A stretch of 64,000 nt of DNA, from contig CM074140.1 of NCBI GenBank assembly GCA_037178625.1, forward strand, positions 1,922,001-1,986,000, read 5' to 3'. Positions 19,988 to 30,295 of this stretch are shown in pieces. Below the pieces are notes generated by a model, which was given only the letters and a program-made list of their open reading frames with translations, was not told the origin of the DNA and searched no databases. The DNA is from Skeletonema tropicum (lineage: Eukaryota > Bacillariophyta > Thalassiosirophyceae > Thalassiosirales > Thalassiosiraceae). Position 1 is the stretch's first letter, and every line of letters begins with the position of its first letter. The translations under genes and the position numbers were made by a program.

Positions 19988-22900
19988 ATGCAGTTCCGCC
20001 AAGCAACTGCGTTCATCGCTTCCACAGCGTTCTTCCTCCCCGCCAACGTCAATGCATCATTACTCCGCCATGGAGTTGATGGAGAATTCGAAGTGGGCGA
20101 TACCATCGAAATCACTGAAGACAGGCCCGGAACATTCTTGCGTGTAAGTGAGAGTGATGCTGATACAGTGTATATTTGCAGTCGTCTGCCATTATTTATT
20201 ATCATCCCACGTTGACGGCCGTAGTCTCTTTTCCTCTAATCATCATCATCATCATCTTTCTTCATTTTTTTCATAACAGGCCTTGATTGAGTATGAAGAT
20301 TCCAGCCATGACGGCCCCGATGAAACATTGAACATCATGGTCGACGACAATATCTACGAGCTAGATGATGCTGATGAAGAATTGAAGGTATTCGAATCTG
20401 GCGAAAAAGTGACTATTCCTGCAGGGGTAACGCTTGGCACGAAGTCTGGCAAGGCCAAAACGAATGGAGCGAAGATTAAGTCCCCGGAGGGAGGCAAAAA
20501 GGGCAAGAAGAAGGAGAATATCTTTGGTAGAAACCTCGAGGGAAGGACAGAAGAGCAGCAGCGCAATGTTGACCAGCTCCGCCGCCATTTGTCTTCTACT
20601 ACTCTAGGTGACAAGAGCGTCGTTGCTGTGAGGGTACAAACTACCGATGCTGTGTACTCAAATTCTGAAGCTATATTGCGCAGAGAGGTCTTTGGCATCG
20701 GGGAGGGAGGTGATCAATTCAACCTCGCATCAGGTTATGATCAGTGTTCATACGGATCACTCACTTTTAGCCCCTTGGCTAGTCAGTCTAGTTCCGACCC
20801 AGGAGTGTCCATTGACAATGGAGTTGTCACGATTTCAGTGGATGTAGCAGCAGGAGGAAATTCCGACGGCACCGTCCGTAACGCTGTGACTAACAAAATC
20901 CGGGAAATCTTTGGCAGCAACATGCAGAGTGTTGCTGACTACTGGATGTGTGAGTGTGCCTTGTTGATCTCTTTTTTTGACAGCTCAAGTTCATACTAAC
21001 TCCCCCCTTCTCTTCTCTTCTTCACTTTTCAGACTGCTTACCTCCCGGGACAAGCGGTGGATGGATTGCTTACGCTTACATCAATTCTTACATCAGTGTC
21101 TACAATAACAATTGGTGTAACTACCCCTCCGGTCAAATGCATGAGCTCGGGCAGTGAGTAATATTGCTTTGCTCTCGTTTTATGTGTTTTTCACTTCACT
21201 TGATATCAATACTCACGTGACTCTTCGTTCCAGTAATCTCGGCTTTGCTCACTCAGGAGAGGGCACTCAACAATATGCTGATCAATCCGGCATGATGGGT
21301 TATAGCTACTCTAGCGATGAAGGGCCAGTTATGGTGAGAAAAGACGTCATAATCTTGTGATTTATATTTATTCTCTTCTTATTTCTTCTAATCTGCAACT
21401 CTGTTTCGTTCACATCGTTGCTTCTAGTGTTTTAATGCGGCCAAGAGCTGGCAAACTGGTTGGTATGGACCAGAAGGGGCACACGGCGATAAGACGTTGG
21501 AGTATAGCTCAGGAGACGGTTGCCTCGTCGAAACACTTTCTGGAATAGCTGATTATGACACCACTTCAAACAAGGTGCTCATCAAGGTCGTAAATCCTTT
21601 TGATAATGGAGCCGATATCTTCGTTGCATTCAACGCGAAGAAAGATATCAATAGTGGAACCGTAGAGGCTGGAAATCTAGTTACTGTCGTGCAAGTAGAT
21701 GCCGGTGGCGGCCTAGTCTATTCCAAATCAACCTTACTTGGCAAGCTAGGTTCTGGGGCAAGTTACAATAACGCAAACTTTGGAGGCGAATCCCTGACAG
21801 TTGAAGTTGTCAGCATCTCCGGCAGTGATTCTGCTGACGTCAAGATCTATTTCGGCAGCGCCTGCGTTGTCACTCCACCTCCAGCTCCAACTAACCCGCC
21901 CACTCCAATGCCGACCAAAGTTGGTCAAAGTGGACCCCAATCAGCTTCGTACGACTCAGCCCTTGGTGCTCCCAAATGCTCTTTTGGTTCGTCATGTGAC
22001 TCAGAAGGTCTCCTAAATGGCCGAGGAAATATGAATGGCGGTAATGAACCCAACCAACCCAACACCTTGAACTCTTGTACCGACGGAAGTCAAGGAAATT
22101 ACCACGTTGATGAATCTATCGACAAGATTGTTGTGACACAGACCTCTGGCAGTGGCAATGACTTTACTGAGGGTGATGATGTCACCATCTCAGCGACTGT
22201 ATGGTGCTATAATTCAGGCGACTATATCGACTTTTACTATGCTAGTGACGCTTCAAGTCCTGTCTGGAATCTGATTGGTGTTCGTCAACAGTGTCCGAGT
22301 GCAGGAGAGCAAATCTTTTCAGCTTCATATACATTGCCCCAAGGATCAATCCAAGCTGTGCGTGCCAATTTGATGTGGAATTCTGGCACTGCGAGTGCAG
22401 CTAGTTGCACGACTGGCAGCTATGATGACACAGACGACTTGGTAATCACAGTCAAACCAAATCAACCTGCCCCTCCAACATCTCCTCCGACACCTCCTCC
22501 GACTGCAAATCCAACTCCAAATCCCACACCCCAACCTTCAAATCCCCCAACGCCCGTTCCTTCCAATCCTCCAACTTCGCAGCCAACACCTAATCCTACT
22601 TCGCCGCCAACACCCCAGCCCTCAAATCCCCCAACCACGGCTCAGCCGACAAAGGCTCCAACTCCACTGCCAACCCCTGTTCCTACAAATCCTCCGACGG
22701 CTCCTCCGACTGCAAATCCAACTGCAGCACCAACAAACGCTCCCTCAGCTCCACCAACGCCAGCTCCTTCCAATCCTCCAACTGTGCAGCCAACGCCAAA
22801 TCCTACTTCGCCGCCAACACCCCAGCCCTCAAATTCTCCAACCACGGCTCCGCCGACAAAGGCTCCAACTCCACTGTCAACCCCTGTTCCTACAAATCCT

Positions 22901-24524
22901 CCGACAGCTCCTCCGACTGCAAATCCAACTGCAGCACCAACAAACGCTCCCTCAGCTCCACCAACTAATCCTCCCACAGCTCCAGTAAGTCATGAAGTAT
23001 CAAACAGACCTTTGTTTGAGTAGCAATGATTCTTTTTCCTAACTTACTTTTTTTATCTTTCACACATTCTTGTTGCAGCCAACCACTCCACCAACTCCCA
23101 ATCCAACAGTGCCCGTAACTCCTCAACCTACAAGTGGAGACGATGCAGTTGCACAGGAAGCAGTTTATGATTCGGAATATGGAGTTCCTAGGTGTGCCAA
23201 TGCGGGTTCCTCGTGCGATTCGCTAACTCTTCTCGATGGTAAAGGAAGTATGACCAATGGCCAAGAACTCAACGCTTCGAATACCAACAAGTTTGGACAA
23301 GCATGTACTGACGGTAACGGCGGATCTTATCATTCCGATGAATCAATCGATCAGATTACTGTTACCGCAGGTGATCTTGATGCCGTGGGAAATCCAGTTC
23401 CTTCTGGTGACTTCATTGTGGAGGGTGGCCGCGCATATGTGACTGTGAAGCTTTGGTGCTGGAGTTCTGGTGCGTCAGACCATGCGGATCTCTTCCTCTC
23501 GAGTGATGCCTCTAGTCCTGACTGGCAATCCTTGACTACCATCACTTGTCCCGGTGGTGGGGCACAAACAATTAGGCATGCATTCGATGTTCCATCAGGC
23601 GCCAACCAGTCCATTCGTGTCAACTTCCGTTACGGTGGTTCTCCAAGCACTTGCTCCAGTGGTTTCTTCGACGATCACGATGATTTGATCTTTGCTGTGA
23701 AGCCGGGGAGTGGAACTCCTCCCCCAACTCCAGCTCCAGTAGCGTCTCCCCCTACTGGTGGACCAAGTGGACCTCAGACAGCTTATTTCGACTCAGGCCT
23801 TGGTGCTCCCAAATGTTCTTATGGTTCTCGTTGTGACTCAGTTGGCCTCCTAAATGGCCGAGGAACTATCAACAATGGTATTGAACTCAATAGGCCCAAT
23901 ACCCTGAACACTTGTAACGATGGTAACTATGGTTCCTATCATTCTGATGAGTCTATCGACAATATTGTTGTCTCAAGGACAGATGGTGGTACTGGTGACT
24001 TCACTGAAGGCGACGAAGTTACTATTACTGCTAATATTTGGTGCTGGAATACTGGATCTAGCGACTATATCGACTTCTACTATGCAAGTAATGCTGCCAA
24101 TCCTGTCTGGAGTCAGATTGGTGTCCGTCAAGTTTGTCCAGGAGGACAGTCTCAAACTGTGTCAAGAAACTTTATTTTGCCCCAAGGAGGACTCCAAGCT
24201 GTACGTGTGAATTTGATGTATGGTTCTGGCAATCCTGGCACGAATAAGTGCACGTCTGGCGTCTATGATGAGACAGACGACTTGGTGATTTCAGTCAAGC
24301 CTAATGCTATTGCGGCAGGTATGGCTCTTCCAAGCAAGCACGATGATGTACAAGGTGCAATTGTCGATAGTTGGAAAGACCCTGAAGCTGATGAGGCGGC
24401 GAAGGAGCTTCAGGAGATGAATGCAAGCACTGAGAAACCGAAATTGAAAGGAAAGAGCAAGGCAGGGAAAGAGAAAGGGAAGGGCGCAGAGAAGAAATTG
24501 AGGGGGACAGGCCTCTGGCAGTAA
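19988..24524 (+). CDS. M11 gametolysin-type metalloprotease with Pro/Thr-rich linker and three Cys-rich lectin-like modules
   Basis: Six exons: 19988-20143, 20280-20949, 21033-21153, 21234-21333, 21428-22984 and 23079-24524. All introns are GT-AG, and the sum is exactly 1349 residues. A signal peptide (MQFRQATAFIASTAFFLPAN) is followed by a pro-domain, then the zinc site HELGHNLGFAH, split by an intron, with the Met-turn region SGMMGYSY. This is the Chlamydomonas gametolysin (peptidase M11) pattern of secreted zinc proteases that digest Hyp-rich wall proteins. The second half has three copies of a module (GAPKCS.GS.CDS..LLNGRG...HxDESID) separated by Pro/Thr-rich linkers; such modules also occur in bacterial exoenzymes and may bind glycans. 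A basic Lys-rich tail ends the protein. Likely substrate: cell-wall or extracellular matrix protein (inference). Confidence 0.87.
22500..22980 (+). repeat. Minisatellite encoding the Pro/Thr-rich linker (207-bp period)
   Basis: Within the metalloprotease exon, a unit starting TTCCAATCCTCCAAC at 22561 repeats at 22768 with few changes. It encodes 69 residues rich in PTP/NPPT. Shorter CCNACN-type periodicity runs throughout. The array is likely length-variable between strains. Confidence 0.8.
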
Positions 24525-25181
24525 AAAGTGAACTGCTTCAAGTCTTTAAACAGATTGTTGCAGATAATTGGTTGACGAAATTGTTCGCTGGAGCTATTTA
24601 GCAGTAGAAAAGATAGATGTGTAAAAGATAAGGTAAAACGAGATAAATGATCCCACTTCAAACATCATGTGCGAACACCACACAACAGTCGGCAGGAATT
24701 CATTGAAGCCACAAGACAATCTATCCTCAAGAGTGAGAAGATGGGACGAACACTCAGCAATGAGCTCCTCTCGTAGACTTACCCAGAAGACTACGGAAGG
24801 CTGGTAAGCTAATTCCATCAAATGGCAAGCCAGATCAAAGGAGATACTTCCACACTTGACGAAGAGGATGAGGGCGTTGGATATTGCCCCTATTCAATAC
24901 ATATGTCATGAAAGAGATCTTTCTATTTTGTTTCATCAAACCCATCCAAACAAAAAAGTCTGAAAATTAAAAACACACGCTCTCAAGAGAAGCAATAGTG
25001 ATCAATCGAGACCTCATGTCATCACCAGAGGACGTACCGACGTCAAGGGGTGCTGCTGGTGGGGGAAGAGGTGTCATTCAGACAAGTTATCTTCGGGCAA
25101 GCTGAGCTAGTATCTTGGAGCAACGTATGGTATCCCATGCATTCTCTTAATCGTACGTGATCTATCAAGCGAATATGAGGT
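24525..25181. other. Intergenic region between convergent genes
   Basis: 3' flanks of the metalloprotease (plus) and the plastid protein (minus). No gene, RNA or repeat that I can support. Confidence 0.5.
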
Positions 25182-25859
25182 TCAAAAGGGCCAGAATCCA
25201 TTCTTCTTCGGCTCCTCAGGAGCTTCCTCCTCAACAGGCTCCTCCACCTTCTTCGCCTTCTTCTTCCCACCACCACCAAACAAATTACCCAGAAAGTTAT
25301 TCTCACCCGCCTCTTCATCGACCCACCCCTGCTCGGCATACGGCAATCTCAAATCAAACCGTCCCCCATTATCAAATTTCCCTCCCACACCAAACTCACC
25401 CCCCACACCAAAACTCGCCATCGGCAAGGGAATACCCCCCACCTTCTCCGGATCACCATATTGATTGTCCAAATCCGAAATCTGTCCACTCTCCCGTCTC
25501 TTCCTCCATTCATCGATAGGATCTTCCCCCTTGGCATATTGCTTCCTTTGCCACGCCCATTTGTCCACCTGTTCTTGTGTCGCCTTCATACGACGATCGT
25601 CGACGGATTTAAAGTACTTTTCGCGATCTTCGGGTGAGGCCTGGCGGAGTTTGAGGAGTTCTTGTTGACGTTCCCATTCCTCGTCGAGGTCCTTGGCTCC
25701 GGATCCTCCGCCGAAGAAGTGAAGGGCGGTGGAGTAGTAGGTTGATGATGATGATGTTGTGGTTGTATGATGTGATGATGATGATGGAGCGAAGCCCTCT
25801 ACGGCGATGGTGGCTAGGGCTGCACCGCCCAATAGAGCTACTGTTGTCGATGTCTTCAT
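25182..25859 (-). CDS. Plastid-targeted protein of unknown function
   Basis: 225 residues, single exon. The N-terminus MKTSTTVALLGGAALATIAVEG ends at FAPSS, a canonical diatom bipartite plastid signal (signal peptide, then transit region with Phe at +1). The Ser/Thr-rich transit region is followed by a charged helical stretch (DLDEEWERQQELLKLRQASP, residues about 55-110). Next comes a Gly-rich segment with alternating FGVGGEFGVGGKFDNGGRFD. The tail is acidic/Lys-rich and ends NGFWPF. I do not recognise a characterised family. The short Gly-aromatic repeats could pack along a membrane or a complex surface in the thylakoid or stroma, but that is speculation. Confidence 0.8.
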   Translation of the reverse strand: MKTSTTVALLGGAALATIAVEGFAPSSSSHHTTTTSSSSTYYSTALHFFGGGSGAKDLDEEWERQQELLKLRQASPEDREKYFKSVDDRRMKATQEQVDKWAWQRKQYAKGEDPIDEWRKRRESGQISDLDNQYGDPEKVGGIPLPMASFGVGGEFGVGGKFDNGGRFDLRLPYAEQGWVDEEAGENNFLGNLFGGGGKKKAKKVEEPVEEEAPEEPKKNGFWPF

Positions 25860-26435
25860 GTTTTGTTCTTTGGTGCCCCGCTTTCAGTTTCAGTTTCAGC
25901 ATCAGATATGAGCATATTAATGCTAAGCACGCCTGGAAAAGGCAAGAGCAAAAGCATCTTCATCAGCATCAATCGAGCTGCAGGAAGCGTGTCATTGTTT
26001 AGTCGAGTCAATGATATTTATGGGGTGAAAGTTTTACTTCTCTTCTCTTTTTGTGATAGGAGTAAGTATGATTGTATATCCACATCTCTTGATTAAAGGC
26101 AATTATTTCTCACCTATTTGAGCACATGATTGGCCATGAGGGTGATATTTCGAGGGGGCAACGTGTTCTTTCAATCAACGACCACGCACGCCCTCCACAG
26201 CTTGGTCATGTTCCTTCACCATGACAACAACATCTGCTCTTACCACGCCATTGAACGCGATTGTTACTCGCACCGTTCAAAATTCACTATGTTGTCACCA
26301 TCCTGCAAAAGTCACTTCGTGATGTGGTCCTATTTACAACCTCAATACTACTTACATATTACCTGGAGAGCTTGTGTAAGTAATGCACATGATGTGCACA
26401 TGGTTTACCATGGTAAGTCGGAGTACTGATAATGA
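25860..26435. other. Intergenic region, divergent promoters
   Basis: Lies between the start of the plastid protein (minus) and the start of the lipase-like gene (plus), so it should contain both promoters. No element is identifiable. A GTAAGT...GCAG pair at about 26413-26461 hints at a possible upstream intron for the right-hand gene, but the phase does not join the upstream ORF. Confidence 0.4.
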
Positions 26436-29400
26436 ATGACAATGAACAATATTCATTGCAGCATCACCGAAGCTGAAAGCGCCGCCCTAACAGATGGCCG
26501 GCACCATACCGACATCAATGGAAGCACAATAATGTCGTCGTCAAACGATAATAATAATAGACGGCGGCATAAAATCGGATCATCACTGGTCCCAATACGA
26601 GCCTCCATTAGTGTCGATTGGTGTGCGAAGCAGGGCCTCATGAGTTCGAAAAGTATGCGTCGACTGATCAAGGAAAATAAGAAGTTGAAACGGTTGGCCA
26701 AGAAGGAGGAGAAGAGGAGGACACAGAGAAGTAGTAGTAGGGTGTTGCAGAGCTTGGAATCATCACCTGTTGTATCATTGAATGATAATGATGATGAGAG
26801 GAGTTATGTTGTGAATGAGGAGAGTCGGTTGGAGGAAACATTGGATAGTAGTGCTAACAACCAAGAGCCTAACCCGTCAGATGGAGGCAACCCTACTGGA
26901 GAATCGTTCCACACATCTTATGAGTATTTCGATGACGATGAGGGAGGTCTGATGAGTCGTAGCAGCTTGAAACAAATGAAGAAAGAGATGAAGAATGGAG
27001 TAGTCGATAATATGGATGATGTTTCTTTGGATAGTGATATGAGTTTACCGAGCGACCAGGATGGACGCAGCTATGTCAATGATTGCAGTGCTGAAGAAGG
27101 CAATAATCTATTCTCCAACTACGATGTCATTGAAGAAGAGGAGAAGAAGATGGACGATGCAAACATGAGCAGTTTGACAACGTCAAACTACTCAGACAGT
27201 AAGGTATCGTTCCGAGAAAGATTGTCAACCATTCACGATGACGACGATTTGTCCCTAGAAGATGATGGGGTCACAATTCAAGTCCCCGAGCAATTCGTCG
27301 ATGATGTATCTATCCTGGATTTTGATTGGAAAACGTCTTCAAGATCACTCCAGAGGCATTGGGCTAAGAATGATGGAGGACGTGTTGATGATGAAGATGA
27401 TGAATCTAGTTCTGACAGCGATAATGACGATGCCGATATGAAAGAAATAGAAAGAATGTACAACACTTCGGCAAACAGTTTTGAGGCAGGAGGACCATCA
27501 CAAAGGAGGAGGTCCATCCTCAAGAGAAGTACGCAAAAGAGAAACTCTTCATCTTCATCCTCCAGCAAGCGAGTATCCTTCAAAGCAAGTTATAATCAAA
27601 TCCTTGGAGGTGGCACTAAGCTGGAGGATGTTTCGGCACATCATAGCGCACCAGTGAGCTCTGTTACTTCTAGAACGGCGCCGGTCGAAGATGAAGTTCT
27701 TGAGCAACGACCACTTATTGATGATTTGCCAAATGTAACAAAAGAGAGTGTCATGCCAAATAGGGTACCCTCAAAGGATGTGGAGGCAGCCTCGTCGTCT
27801 TCTTCGCTACAATCGGGACTGGGCAAGATGTCAAGCCCTACGTCGACAACCTCTGGAGGCGGTGTCAAAGAAGAAAGGAATCGAGCATCATTTGCCGAAA
27901 TGATTCAGTATGTACTAGAATCCAAAAGCGAAAGGAGAAGAGTTGGCCTCTCACCAGATGAGGTCGACGTCTTACATAAAATGGTCAAGAGACTTTCAAA
28001 TACGGATAGCGAGAACGACGATTCTACATCTACTGGCGCACCATTGGAAGAGTCAAATGCCTTACTTAAAGAGAAATCTGTCCCGGTGCAAACTGTGAAA
28101 CGAAACTCCAATAGTGCCATGACACTACAAGTGCCCAACAAGTCAAAGTCGCAAGCTGAAATGCTTGCGAGAGTAGCTCGAGAAATGTCAGCTAGTCTCG
28201 AACGATCTAGGTCACATAGGTCAAAACAAGTAGCAAAGAATTGTGGAGTTGAGACCAAGGACAATACTGTGCAGGTACTTGACGAGCAACCTCTGCCCGT
28301 CAAGCAAGCTGAAATAGCAGCCAAGCGGCCTCCTTCTACTGAGCCAACCTCGGTCAGAGAAGAATATCCTCAAGAAGAAACAACGGAGATTATAACTACC
28401 ACGGCTAGCAAAGATACAAAAAATGGTACCCCTCGTGATGGCAAGATAGTGAGTGATGTTACAACAAGAAAGAAGCATACATTACAAGATCTCATTGAAG
28501 TCAACAAGAGAGATGATATTAGATCAGACGATACTAGATCAGATCTAAATGCTGTTAGTGTGATGTGCCTTGATTCTCCTTCCAGAGCGGATCCTGAAGC
28601 CCTCTCAGGTAGTGCACATCAGCAGGAAGCCCTTCACGCGCCAGCGGACGTGACTGCTCACAAGATGAAGGTCAAAGAAACCAGGAAAGTCGCGAAAACA
28701 AATATTGATACACACGAAGACATACTGACGTTGGGGATCAATAACCTCTCAGTCACCATGCTAGTGAATATTTATGGTAGGCTTCGCGAAATGTCAATGC
28801 TTGGCCATGCATCGGTAAAGCTTCGAGATATTGATGTAAACAGTCATCAGCGTAATTCCAGATTGAAGGAATTAAGAAGGTTGCATCTGTTGAAACCCGA
28901 GGACAAAAACAAAGGATACTTGGAGACCACCTTGACTGCTGGATTCATCGTCCGAGCTGCAATAGACGAATATGAAATGTTTGAGTCATCCCCTTTTCTT
29001 GAAAATGGTGCACTATCAACAGTAAAAAAGGCCTCGATGGAATACGATGCGACAGTCGTCTCTGACTTCAAGGCATGGGTTGCAGAATCACTGACTAAAA
29101 ACTTTGATGGACAATGTTTTCAAGAGGGTTCAGTTATGAGAGATTTAGTTGATTCGAGTTTGGAAGTTGTGTGGATTTCCGATCGTCATCCTAATGACGT
29201 CAACTACTGTATTTGTGTCAATCGAATGACATCAAGGGTGACAGTAGTATTCCGTGGGGACGAGGGCGTGCTGCGACGAGTAAAAGACTCAAACATGATG
29301 GACTATGAAGACCCTTTGGCCCAAGAGCGAGGAAGTACAGATACAGGGATCATACGACTTCGTGCTGCAGTATCAAAGAACATTCTCACACCTAGACTTG

Positions 29401-30237
29401 ATACAAAAATGTCTATTGTATCCGAAATTCTTGACAGAATCAATAAGATTCGAGGCGAACTCACTGGCAGAGATCCATGCCATTTGACAATTTGTGGGCA
29501 TAATCTTGGCGGTGGCTTGGCAACAGTGACTGGGTTTTACCTTGCATGTAACAAGGATCTCAGGCTGGCGTCACCCATCCAAATTGTAACTTTTGCGTCA
29601 CCTCGTGTCGGTGACAAAGAATTTCAGCGCAGTTTTCAGTATCTCGAGGATACTGGAAGGATTTTGTATGCAAGGTTTACCAATACGAATGACATGATAT
29701 CTCTTCGTCCATTCTGGGCCATAAGTGGACCAAGCTGGAAGTTTGAAGACTGGTACAAGGTGAGTAAATAATTGTGTTTTGACAACATATTTGCCTCTCT
29801 TTGATGTTCTCAGCACCCTTCGCCTGGAAATAATGACACAGCACGTCGGGATGCATATCTGCTTAGACACGCGCAGTATTCAAGGATTTGACGTCAACTA
29901 CAGGCGAGTTATTGGGCTCCCAGATGAGCTCTGGAACTTAATGAAGAGCTACTTCTGCGGAAACTCCAAGAAATCGAGTATCTTAGAATACCATCGTAGA
30001 TTAAGATATGCGAAAAAGCAATTTTCAAGTCAGCAGAAAAGGTTGAGCAAGCGCAAAAGAAAAGAGTTAATTACTCTGGAGGGATGTTACTCACTACAGG
30101 AGAGTTTTACTGAATTTGATGGAGATGGAGATTTGAAGGGTTCTACCTCATCTCTGCTCAGACTTGTTCTTGTTGCTTTCCTCATCGTGTTCGAAGTTGG
30201 TCTACTACTTCGGATAATGGTACGGGCGTATGCTTGA
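26436..30237 (+). CDS. Class-3 lipase-like protein lacking the catalytic serine (GHNLGG)
   Basis: Two exons, 26436-29759 and 29842-30237, joined by an 82-nt GT-AG intron that reconnects DWYK to HVGMHI in frame; 1239 residues. Paralogue of the gene at 12544-16232: same long Ser/Asp-rich disordered N-terminus, same MLVNIYG / KLRDIDVNSHQ block and same hydrolase domain. The nucleophile elbow reads GHNLGG, with Asn where lipases have Ser. The acid (FTNTNDMI) and His (HVGMHI) positions are kept. The fold is therefore conserved but the protein is predicted not to hydrolyse esters by the usual mechanism. A C-terminal hydrophobic helix (LLRLVLVAFLIVFEVGLLL) suggests a membrane anchor. It is tail-to-tail with the NB-ARC gene, 58 bp apart. 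Confidence 0.82.
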
Positions 30238-30295
30238 AGACTAAGCGGCTAAATATTAAGATCATTGCTAAATTTAGAGTATTGTTGTACAACAG

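Noticed and set aside
22642..22977. Minus-strand Gly/Val-rich ORF
   Set aside because: Antisense of the Pro/Thr linker codons of the metalloprotease.
26130..26429. 99-codon ORF upstream of the lipase-like gene
   Set aside because: Ends before the gene, lacks protein features, and the nearby GTAAGT/GCAG pair does not join in phase.
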